Assembly: GCA_009780445.1 (NCBI GenBank)
Contig: WRAA01000155.1
Span: forward strand, 1 to 5,187
Direction: 5' to 3'
DNA length: 5,187 nt
Source: Defluviitaleaceae bacterium
Lineage (GTDB): Bacteria > Bacillota > Clostridia > Lachnospirales > WRAA01
Under the pieces are notes generated by a model. That model made no database searches. It saw nothing but the letters and a program-made list of their open reading frames with translations, and was not told where the DNA came from. Made by a program: the position numbers and the translations under genes. Positions 1 through 5,065 of the stretch are shown piece after piece. Position 1 is the first letter of the stretch. Each line of letters begins with the position of its first letter.

Positions 1-218
1 CCGCCGTACTTGCAGGCGTGTATGATGCGCCGCGTGACGGAGTTGTAGGCGTAGAGGGAGTAGTCGCGGACGTCTGCGCTGCCGGCATAACACAGGCCGC
101 CGGTGCAGTCGGAGCAGAGCGGCGGGGCATAGTCTATGGCAAGGACTTCTGCGCAGGATATACAGCGCGGCGGGAAGGCGAAGTTCAGCAAGTAGCCCAC
201 AGTGTCGGAAATTCTCAT
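1..218 (-). CDS. comF: ComF family protein, N-terminal part (gene continues past left edge)
   Basis: Reading leftwards from an ATG at 218-216 gives 72 complete codons that stay open to the window edge. The product starts MRISDTVGYLLNFAFPPRC and carries two CxxC pairs (C19/C22 and C35/C38), followed by a DYSLYAYN segment and RRIIHACKYGG. This is the typical N-terminus of ComF proteins: a zinc-ribbon-like double CxxC module after an LL-x-x-FPPRC opening, then the start of the phosphoribosyltransferase-like domain. In the family, ComF is a cytoplasmic protein needed for DNA uptake in competent Bacillus and relatives. Many Clostridia keep it without known competence. An in-frame stop lies two codons upstream of the ATG, so this is the first possible start. 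A weak GGTGAT ribosome binding site lies 2 nt upstream. The PRPP-binding loop would lie outside the window, so catalytic integrity cannot be judged. The family call is confident; the competence role is not shown here. Confidence 0.85.
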   Translation of the reverse strand, partial: MRISDTVGYLLNFAFPPRCISCAEVLAIDYAPPLCSDCTGGLCYAGSADVRDYSLYAYNSVTRRIIHACKYG

Positions 219-242
219 ACATCACCAAACTTTCACAAAGAA

Positions 243-271
243 TTGGCGAAAACTTTGCAGCGGCATATATT
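243..271 (+). promoter_or_regulatory. Sigma-A-like promoter for the 305-1111 gene
   Basis: TTGGCG (243-248) and TATATT (266-271) are separated by exactly 17 bp. Transcription would start near 278, leaving a short leader of about 27 nt before the ATG at 305. The divergent comF gene begins at 218, so its own promoter must overlap this interval. I could not find a convincing -35/-10 pair on the minus strand. Confidence 0.55.
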
Positions 272-291
272 GTAGTTATTGATAGGTTATT

Positions 292-298
292 GGGAGGA
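292..298 (+). promoter_or_regulatory. Ribosome binding site that fixes the start at 305
   Basis: GGGAGGA lies 6 nt before the ATG at 305. An in-frame TTG at 290 also opens the frame, but it overlaps this site and has no ribosome binding site of its own. The ATG is therefore preferred. Confidence 0.75.
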
Positions 299-304
299 TT
301 GTTC

Positions 305-1111
305 ATGCACTATTATAACTCGAAGCCCGCAGACCCGCAACCTTCGGGCATGGAGAGGCTGTTGACGGAGTTTATGGAGTTTTGCAAGACGAGGGAGGCA
401 CAGGGTGTGAGGGCGCAGAACGCCGCGCCGCGGCCGGATGGTTTACATCCCGGCATCGGCAAGGGCTGGCCGCAGTACAAGGGTTATGCGGCATCCCTGC
501 AGAACCCGTCGGCGTTTGATACGCGAGGGACGGCGGCTCCGGCGCGGCCTTCGGAAGCCGCGGACACAGAGCTGCGCCACACGCCCATCCCGCAAGTGGC
601 GGAGCAGGCGGAGGCCGCTTCGACAGAGCCGCCGCCGATTCCCTACGCGCCGGTACCCATGCCGCCGCCCGCACAGCCGCCGGAAAGCGGATGGCGCACG
701 GAGCAGGATCGGCCCGCGTGGTCAGACAGCACAGAGCATGAACGCCACGCCAAGAAGGAGTATGAAGTGGACTTCGCGCACCACATCATGGGCGACATCT
801 CCGCGGTGATCCTGCCGCATGTGATGCTGGTCATCAACGAGCAGGAGTTCGCGGGAAGCCCCGTCTTTGAGGGCAACCTGTACAGAGAGCGTATGCACCA
901 GATGATCGACAGCATTCTGACCCGCGCCGCGGCTGAAAATCACGATGTTGCGGAGATTCTGCGCTCTGCGGACGACGGCAGTTCGTGGCAGAGAAGGCAC
1001 CTTCTGCGCGCGCTTGCGGAATCGCTCCTGATAGGCGAGCTGTTCTTCCGCCGCCGCCCAATCTACCGGAAGCTGATCGACAACGGGTGGGATCCTTACG
1101 CGACAGTGTAG
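305..1111 (+). CDS. Conserved-looking hypothetical protein with proline-rich linker and helical C-terminal domain
   Basis: This is a 268-residue protein that I do not recognise. Residues 1-35 form a short, probably helical segment (MERLLTEFMEFCKTR). Residues 40-145 are low complexity and rich in Pro, Ala and Glu, with runs such as EPPPIPYAPVPMPPPAQPP, and are probably a disordered linker. Residues 150-268 look like one folded helical domain with mixed charged and hydrophobic residues, including HHIMGDISAVILPHVMLVIN and LLIGELFFRRRPIYRKL, ending in GWDPYATV. There is one cysteine (C27), no signal peptide and no membrane segment, so a cytoplasmic location is inferred. The gene has its own promoter and a strong ribosome binding site, and it ends 14 nt before a strong hairpin terminator. 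It is therefore probably a single-gene transcript. It stands divergent to comF and convergent to pcrA, which gives no functional clue. The reading frame is clearly real, from its start signals and a coherent C-terminal half. No function is assigned. Confidence 0.85.
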   Translation: MHYYNSKPADPQPSGMERLLTEFMEFCKTREAQGVRAQNAAPRPDGLHPGIGKGWPQYKGYAASLQNPSAFDTRGTAAPARPSEAADTELRHTPIPQVAEQAEAASTEPPPIPYAPVPMPPPAQPPESGWRTEQDRPAWSDSTEHERHAKKEYEVDFAHHIMGDISAVILPHVMLVINEQEFAGSPVFEGNLYRERMHQMIDSILTRAAAENHDVAEILRSADDGSSWQRRHLLRALAESLLIGELFFRRRPIYRKLIDNGWDPYATV

Positions 1112-1125
1112 TATACGGCGCATAC

Positions 1126-1157
1126 AACAAAACCTTCCGGCTGCGGAAGGTTTTGTT
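1126..1157. terminator. Bidirectional rho-independent terminator between convergent genes
   Basis: A perfect 14-bp inverted repeat (left arm AACAAAACCTTCCG, loop GCTG) has A-rich and T-rich outer ends, so it gives a GC-rich stem followed by U residues when read from either strand. It lies 14 nt after the stop of the plus-strand gene and 6 nt after the stop of pcrA on the minus strand. It can therefore end both transcripts. Confidence 0.9.
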
Positions 1158-1163
1158 ATGTGG

Positions 1164-3449
1164 CTATTCCTCGATCTTCTTGAGCTTGGAGAGGTTGGCC
1201 AGGATCTTCTTCCTGCCGGCCGATTCAAACTCCACGGTGAGTTCGGTGTCCGCGCCGGCGTCGCGGATATCCAGCACGGTGCCCGCGCCGTACTTCATGA
1301 GGCGCACGCGGTCGCCGGGTTTGAACTGCGGCGAAGCGGCTTCGTCGGCCTCGGGCGCGCGGCGTGCGGGCTGTGTATAGTTCTTGCCGCCGAAGCTGAT
1401 GTCGATGGAGTTGCGCACCTTGTTGATCTCGGCATAGCGGGATATCCCGGTTCTTTCGCCGGACTTGCCGTCGTCGGCTTTTGACGTGTTATGTTCGCCC
1501 GATGGGCTGTGCATCTTCGGATTTTCCATTTTGACAGTCTCCAAATATTCGTCTGAAATTTCTTTTATGAAGCGGCTGATGCGGCTGTAGACATCGTTGC
1601 CGCGCAGCCAGCGGCGGAAGGCTGCGGAAAGCGTAAGGCGGCGGCGTGCGCGTGTTATGGCCACATAGGCCAGGCGGCGTTCTTCCTCCAGATCGTGTAG
1701 GTTGTCGCTTGTCACTGCGCGGTATCCGGGGAACTGCCCGTCCTCGCAGCCTATGATGTACACGGAATCGAACTCCAGCCCCTTGGACGAGTGTATCGTC
1801 ATCAGGGTTACGGCGTCCGCGCCCGCGTCGTAGTTGTCGATATCGGCCACCAAGGCCAGTTCTTCCAGGAAGGCCGCAAGGGTAGGCTCGGGCGCGGCGG
1901 CCTCGAACTCCAGAGCCTTGGCGACGAGTGAATCGAGATTTTCGATACGCGCCAGAGATTCGTCGGAGTTCTCCAGCTTAAGCTCCGCGGTGTAGCCGCT
2001 TTGCTCCAGCACGTTTGACAACAGCTCGGCCACGCCGACGTTGGCCGCCGAAGCGTGGAAGCCCAGCATCATCTGCCGAAACTCGCGGAGCTTTTTCCGC
2101 GCGGACTTCACGTCGATCTCGTCCAGATCGTCGAATATTTCGAAGAGGGGGCGATCCACGGCGGCGGCGTAGTCCTCCAGCCTCTGTATGGTTACGTCGC
2201 CGATGCCGCGCCTTGGCACGTTGAGTATGCGCAGGAGGGATACGCCGTCGCGCGGGTTGTTGATGAGGCGCATGTAGGCCAGCGCGTCGCGGATCTCCTT
2301 GCGATCGTAGAAGCGGGTGCCGCCGAAGATCCTGTGCGGTATGCCGGCCTTCACCAGCTCCTCCTCCACCGCGCGGGACAGGAAGTTGCTGCGGTAGAGA
2401 ATGGCGTTGTCGGAAAATTTTCCGCCGGCCTTCACGCTTGCGGCGATGGAGGATGCCACGAACATGGCCTCGTCCCGGTCGTTGTCTGCCTGCTTGAAGG
2501 CGATTAGGCTGCCGTCGGCGGAGTCTGTCCAGAGGTGCTTGTGCTTGCGCTGTGTGTTGTTGCGTATCACGGAGTTTGCGGCCTCGAGAATTGTGCGTGT
2601 GGAGCGGTAGTTCTGCTCGAGCTTCACGACCTTCGCGCCGGGGAAGTCCTTCTCGAAGTCCAGTATATTGCGGATGTCGGCCCCGCGCCAGCCGTAGATG
2701 CTCTGGTCGTCGTCGCCCACTACGCACAGGTTCCTGTGCTTGCCCGACAAAAGGCGTACAAGTTCATATTGTGCCGCGTTTGTGTCCTGATATTCATCCA
2801 CCATTATGTACGCAAAGCGCGTGCGGTAACGCTCCAGAACATCCCGATGCTCCGCGAACAGGCGCACCGTCAGCATTATCAGGTCGTCGAAGTCCAGCGA
2901 ATTGTTCTGGCGCAGCTTGCGGCAATAGAGCTTGTACAGCTCGGCGATGTTTGTGCCTCGGAAGTCGGACGCGGGCGTGCTTGCCGCGTAGGCCTCCGGC
3001 GTGAGAAGCCGGTCCTTCAGCCGGCCTATGGCGGAGGCCATGGACTTTGGCGGGTACATCTTGTCGCCCATGTTCAGCTCGGCCAGGCACTTCTTCATCA
3101 GCCGCAGGGAATCGTCCGCGTCCAGAATTGTGAAGGTTTTGTCGTAGCCCAGGCACTCGATCTCGCGCCGCAGAATACGCACGCACAGGGAATGGAACGT
3201 GCTGACCCATACGCTTGCGCCTTCGCGACAGATGGCGTTCACCCTTTCGCGCATTTCGCCGGCGGCCTTGTTCGTGAAGGTGATGGCCAGGATGTTAAAC
3301 GGCGCGACGCCGGACTGTATGATGTTGGCTATGCGGTGCGTAAGCACCTTTGTCTTGCCGGAACCCGCACCGGCCAGCACCAGCATAGGCCCGTGGAGAT
3401 GCCCCGCGGCCTCGCGCTGGGCAGGGTTAAGTGTTGTTTGCTCGCTCAT
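1164..3449 (-). CDS. pcrA: ATP-dependent DNA helicase PcrA (UvrD/Rep family, superfamily 1A)
   Basis: This is a complete 761-residue protein of normal family length. Visible helicase motifs in order are: Q motif LNPAQREA (7-14); Walker A AGAGSGKT (26-33, with K32); motif Ia ITFTNKAAGEM (56-66); motif II VDEYQDTN (217-224); motif III VGDDDQSIYGWRGA (244-257); motif IV LEQNYRST (277-284); motif V TIHSSKGLEF (551-560); and motif VI EEERRLAYVAITRARR (588-603). All catalytic residues are present, so it should be an active 3'-5' translocase that unwinds DNA. Known family roles are nucleotide excision repair, removal of recombinase filaments, and plasmid or chromosome replication. Residues 633-700 form a poorly conserved linker. 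Residues 708-757 (FKPGDRVRLMKYGAGTV onward) match the C-terminal Tudor-like domain that contacts RNA polymerase in Gram-positive PcrA. The ATG at 3449 is preceded by AAAGGAG with 4-nt spacing. The gene has its own promoter (3536-3564) and shares a terminator with the convergent gene. PcrA is preferred over UvrD because of the Firmicute context. Confidence 0.97.
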   Translation of the reverse strand: MSEQTTLNPAQREAAGHLHGPMLVLAGAGSGKTKVLTHRIANIIQSGVAPFNILAITFTNKAAGEMRERVNAICREGASVWVSTFHSLCVRILRREIECLGYDKTFTILDADDSLRLMKKCLAELNMGDKMYPPKSMASAIGRLKDRLLTPEAYAASTPASDFRGTNIAELYKLYCRKLRQNNSLDFDDLIMLTVRLFAEHRDVLERYRTRFAYIMVDEYQDTNAAQYELVRLLSGKHRNLCVVGDDDQSIYGWRGADIRNILDFEKDFPGAKVVKLEQNYRSTRTILEAANSVIRNNTQRKHKHLWTDSADGSLIAFKQADNDRDEAMFVASSIAASVKAGGKFSDNAILYRSNFLSRAVEEELVKAGIPHRIFGGTRFYDRKEIRDALAYMRLINNPRDGVSLLRILNVPRRGIGDVTIQRLEDYAAAVDRPLFEIFDDLDEIDVKSARKKLREFRQMMLGFHASAANVGVAELLSNVLEQSGYTAELKLENSDESLARIENLDSLVAKALEFEAAAPEPTLAAFLEELALVADIDNYDAGADAVTLMTIHSSKGLEFDSVYIIGCEDGQFPGYRAVTSDNLHDLEEERRLAYVAITRARRRLTLSAAFRRWLRGNDVYSRISRFIKEISDEYLETVKMENPKMHSPSGEHNTSKADDGKSGERTGISRYAEINKVRNSIDISFGGKNYTQPARRAPEADEAASPQFKPGDRVRLMKYGAGTVLDIRDAGADTELTVEFESAGRKKILANLSKLKKIEE

Positions 3450-3535
3450 GAAGCTCCTTTGATCCGTTAAAAAGAATAAGACTCTTCAGAGGCGTTACGC
3501 ATAAAGAGTTTATCTGCACAAAAGCTATTGAACAT

Positions 3536-3564
3536 ACTATAGCACTGTTTGCGCGTAAATGCAA
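3536..3564 (-). promoter_or_regulatory. Extended -10 sigma-A-like promoter of pcrA
   Basis: On the minus strand, TTGCAT (3564-3559) is followed after 17 bp by TATAGT (3541-3536). The -10 box is preceded by TGC, which gives an extended -10. The predicted start near 3529 gives a leader of about 80 nt before the pcrA ATG at 3449. The promoter lies after the terminator of copy A, so pcrA is probably transcribed independently of it. Confidence 0.7.
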
Positions 3565-3585
3565 GAGGAAATTGCGTTCACAGGA

Positions 3586-3622
3586 AAAGGCTGCCGCGCC
3601 GGTAATCAGCGTGGCAGCCTTT
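3586..3622 (-). terminator. Hairpin terminator of the copy A surface protein gene
   Basis: Read on the minus strand, AAAGGCTGCCACGC pairs with GCGCGGCAGCCTTT across a 9-nt loop. It is a 14-bp stem with a single A/C mismatch, and the 3' side runs into TTTTCC. It lies 15 nt after the stop codon of the 3638-4498 gene. The sequence is closely related to the hairpin at 5016-5053, which follows the second copy of the same gene. Confidence 0.85.
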
Positions 3623-3637
3623 GCGAGAAAGAGCGTG

Positions 3638-4498
3638 TTACTCGTCTTGGTCGTCCTCGTACTCGTACTCGTATTCCTCGTATTCGTATTCTTCGTATTC
3701 GTATTCCTCGTATTCGTATTCCTCGTATTCGTATTCTTCGTCCTCGTATTCTTCGTACGCATCTTCCGCGTCATACCCGCCGAGGGCAGGAAGCACTATG
3801 TTGAAGTTGATTGCGGAACGGTAGAAGTTGTTGGTCGTGATGATGACAAGGCCAGTGATCCTGCCATCGGTTGTTTCTGTGGCCGGAACAAGGGTGAACG
3901 GATTGTGTACAGACCATTCCGCTGTGGTGCCGCCCACGAGGCCGGCTTCAATGGCGGAAAGGATCTCTTCGCCGGTTGTCGAGTTGCTGACGTTGTTGCG
4001 GGCAGCCACTGCGTTGCGGCTTGCCGCGCTCATGCTTCTGTCGAAGGAGAACGCCGCCGTTCCCGGAGCCGGGCTTGTGCCGCCTACGGAGGAGCCTGCA
4101 GCCATTGCGGCCGGAACAACTAACGCCGAAGGTGTGATTGCCGCGGGTGTAACTGCCGGAGGTGTTGTTGTCACAACAGCCATAGGCACTACGTAAACTC
4201 CTGACAGTGCAAGAGCAACCGGTACCGGATCTGCCAAAGGCTCATCATAATCCGGATCTACCGGAAGTTCATCAGCATCCGGATCTACCGGAGTTTCATC
4301 AGGACCCGGTGTTAACGAAGGTGCGTCCGGATACGGCGTTACCGGAGGCGCGTCCAAATCGGGCGCTGCATAAACTCCCGAAGAACCTTCTGTTTCTTCG
4401 CCTTGGTATCCTTCCGGGCTGCTGCCCATAACGGGAACCGCAACAAGCGCGAACGCCAAGACAACAGCCAACACGCGCTTTCCAAAACCAAGCTTCAT
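3638..4498 (-). CDS. Secreted protein with Pro/Asp repeats, a conserved module and an acidic Glu-Tyr repeat tail (copy A)
   Basis: This is a 286-residue protein of unknown function. Residues 1-25 (MKLGFGKRVLAVVLAFALVA, then VPVMG) are a classic signal peptide: basic start, hydrophobic core, and probable signal peptidase I cleavage after VMG. No lipobox cysteine is visible. Residues 49-93 are five 9-residue repeats (for example DETPVDPDA, DELPVDPDY). Residues 94-145 are rich in Ala, Val, Thr and Pro. Residues 146-236 form the only globular-looking module, containing FDRSMSAASR, AEWSVHNPF and PATETTDGRITGLVIIT. Residues 242-286 form a tail of 42 Glu, Asp or Tyr residues out of 45, with no Lys or Arg. 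There is no LPXTG motif, C-terminal membrane segment or visible wall-binding domain, so release or loose surface attachment is inferred. ATG 4498 is chosen because GGGGAG lies 8 nt upstream; the TTG at 4516 would place the ribosome binding site inside the gene. It has its own promoter and terminator. A truncated paralog lies head to head at 4654-5001. Confidence 0.9.
   Translation of the reverse strand: MKLGFGKRVLAVVLAFALVAVPVMGSSPEGYQGEETEGSSGVYAAPDLDAPPVTPYPDAPSLTPGPDETPVDPDADELPVDPDYDEPLADPVPVALALSGVYVVPMAVVTTTPPAVTPAAITPSALVVPAAMAAGSSVGGTSPAPGTAAFSFDRSMSAASRNAVAARNNVSNSTTGEEILSAIEAGLVGGTTAEWSVHNPFTLVPATETTDGRITGLVIITTNNFYRSAINFNIVLPALGGYDAEDAYEEYEDEEYEYEEYEYEEYEYEEYEYEEYEYEYEDDQDE
3663..3752 (-). 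repeat. 15-bp tandem repeat encoding the EEYEY tail
   Basis: Six head-to-tail units of 15 bp (plus-strand form TCGTATTCGTATTCC or ...TCT) start at 3663, 3678, 3693, 3708, 3723 and 3738. The inner four differ only at the last base, and that change is synonymous (GAA versus GAG). The first and last units carry a few more changes, and degenerate copies flank the block on both sides. Because the unit is 15 bp, gain or loss of units keeps the reading frame. The repeat contains no stop codon in any frame, so long open frames also appear on the plus strand here. These are artefacts. Confidence 0.92.
3800..4063 (-). repeat. Left arm of an inverted duplication (conserved module of copy A)
   Basis: This 264-bp stretch encodes residues 146-233 of copy A. 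In reverse orientation it aligns without gaps to 4726-4989. By eye there are about 36 base differences (about 86% identity) and 15 of 88 residues differ. The longest exact shared run is 36 bp, around the FSFDRSMSAA codons. The two terminators downstream also match, so the duplicated unit is longer than this core. Confidence 0.9.
4220..4354 (-). repeat. 27-bp (9-residue) Pro/Asp tandem repeats in copy A
   Basis: Five consecutive 9-residue units run from residue 49 to 93: DAPPVTPYP, DAPSLTPGP, DETPVDPDA, DELPVDPDY and DEPLADPVP. At the DNA level the middle units are close to each other (shared GGATCTACCGGA on the plus strand) and the outer ones are diverged. The segment is likely an extended, acidic spacer between the signal peptide and the conserved module. 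Confidence 0.8.
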
Positions 4499-4572
4499 AC
4501 TATCAACTCCCCACAATAATTTGATACCTGTGCCCGTGTTGCTATGTAGTATCCCGCCCAGGTACTGTCCAA

Positions 4573-4586
4573 AAAGGTATACCTTT
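4573..4586. promoter_or_regulatory. 14-bp perfect palindrome in the copy A leader, possible operator
   Basis: AAAGGTATACCTTT reads the same on both strands. It lies about 20-30 bp downstream of the predicted transcription start of copy A and 75 bp before its ATG. Its symmetry and position would suit a dimeric repressor acting as a roadblock. This is inference; no regulator is encoded nearby, and a palindrome of this size could occur by chance. Confidence 0.35.
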
Positions 4587-4611
4587 GTAGACTGCTTTTC
4601 TTACGTTAAAG

Positions 4612-4640
4612 ATTTTACCACGTTTATGCATAAAAAGCAA
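4612..4640 (-). promoter_or_regulatory. Sigma-A-like promoter of the copy A surface protein gene
   Basis: On the minus strand, TTGCTT (4640-4635) and TAAAAT (4617-4612) are separated by 17 bp. The start would lie near 4605, giving an untranslated leader of about 107 nt that contains the 14-bp palindrome. A weaker alternative on the same strand is TTGGAC (within 4565-4572) with TACATA further downstream. Confidence 0.6.
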
Positions 4641-4653
4641 CATAATTTTTTAG

Positions 4654-5001
4654 GCCGGTGGAAAGCCGTCCGGAGGGCTGCCGGGCTTTGACGTAAGCGG
4701 AACTTCGGTTGCAAGCCCGGCAGCAGGCACGCCGGCGTTCTCCTTCGACAGAAGCATGAGCGCGGCAACCCGCAGAGCGGTGGCTGTTCGGAGAACGGCC
4801 GGCAACGCGACAACCGGCGAGGATATCCTTTCCGCCATTGAGGGCGGCCTTGTGGGCGGCGTTACGGCGGAATGGTCCGTACACAATCCGTTCAACCTTG
4901 TGCCGGCCACAGAAACAACGGACGGCAGGATCACCGGCCTTGTCATCATCACGGCCAACAACTTCTATCGTTCGGCCAACAACTTCAACAACACATTGTA
5001 A
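4654..5001 (+). pseudogene. Truncated paralog of the copy A secreted protein (copy B), lacking signal peptide and acidic tail
   Basis: The frame opens after a TAG at 4651-4653 and runs 115 codons to TAA at 4999-5001. It reads AGGKPSGGLPGFDVSGTS and then the same module as copy A: FSFDRSMSAA, TTGEDILSAIEGGLVGG, AEWSVHNPFNLVPATETTDG and NNFYRSANNFNNTL, then stop. Over 88 residues 73 are identical to copy A, without frameshift or internal stop. No signal peptide precedes it. The first ATG (4756) falls inside the module and has no ribosome binding site, and no start with good signals exists upstream. It is therefore called a 5'-truncated gene remnant. It ends where copy A continues into PALGGYD and the acidic tail. 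Many of the base differences from copy A are synonymous, so the module was under selection for at least part of the time since duplication. Alternatives are a silent donor cassette for gene conversion, or an 82-residue cytoplasmic protein starting at 4756. Confidence 0.75.
4726..4989 (+). repeat. Right arm of the inverted duplication (conserved module of copy B)
   Basis: This is the partner of 3800-4063 in opposite orientation, 264 bp with no gaps. The arms are separated by 662 bp holding the signal peptide, Pro/Asp repeats and promoter of copy A. Recombination between the arms would invert that spacer and exchange the 3' ends of the two copies. Confidence 0.9.
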
Positions 5002-5015
5002 TTGTACGAACGAAA

Positions 5016-5053
5016 AAAGGCTGCCACGCTGAATAATCGGCGTGGCAGTCTTT
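5016..5053 (+). terminator. Hairpin terminator of copy B
   Basis: AAAGGCTGCCACGC pairs with GCGTGGCAGTCTTT across a 10-nt loop. The stem is 14 bp with one G-U wobble, preceded by further A residues and followed by TTTTAT. It begins 14 nt after the copy B stop. It matches the terminator of copy A at nearly every stem base, so it was carried along in the duplication. Confidence 0.88.
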
Positions 5054-5065
5054 TATCGTGAGCTT

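Noticed and set aside
18..275. Plus-strand open frame of 85 codons at the left edge
   Set aside because: It is antisense to the ComF N-terminus, whose CxxC pairs and FPPRC opening are far more convincing. It has no ribosome binding site.
2535..3470. Long plus-strand open frame of 311 codons opposite pcrA
   Set aside because: It lies entirely antisense to a helicase gene with every motif intact. The open frame follows from GC-rich codon use, and the product has no recognisable domain.
3663..3752. Possible CRISPR array
   Set aside because: The units are 15 bp, directly abutting, with no spacers, and they code in frame for the EEYEY tail.
3572..4123. Plus-strand frame encoding a Val/Phe/Leu-rich stretch that looks like a membrane segment
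   Set aside because: The hydrophobic run is the reverse reading of the GAA/TAC tail repeat of copy A. The repeat is stop-free in all frames, so such frames are artefacts.
4207..4431. Plus-strand frame with repeated HPDLPE motifs
   Set aside because: It is the antisense reading of the 27-bp Pro/Asp repeats in copy A, and inherits their periodicity.
4586..4614. Possible plus-strand promoter for copy B (TTGTAG, 17 bp, AAAGAT)
   Set aside because: The -10 is poor, and no start codon with a ribosome binding site follows before the conserved module.
3800..4989. Inverted arms as the ends of an insertion sequence or composite transposon
   Set aside because: The arms are coding sequence with gene-end terminators. 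No transposase lies between them and no target-site duplication or terminal motif was seen.
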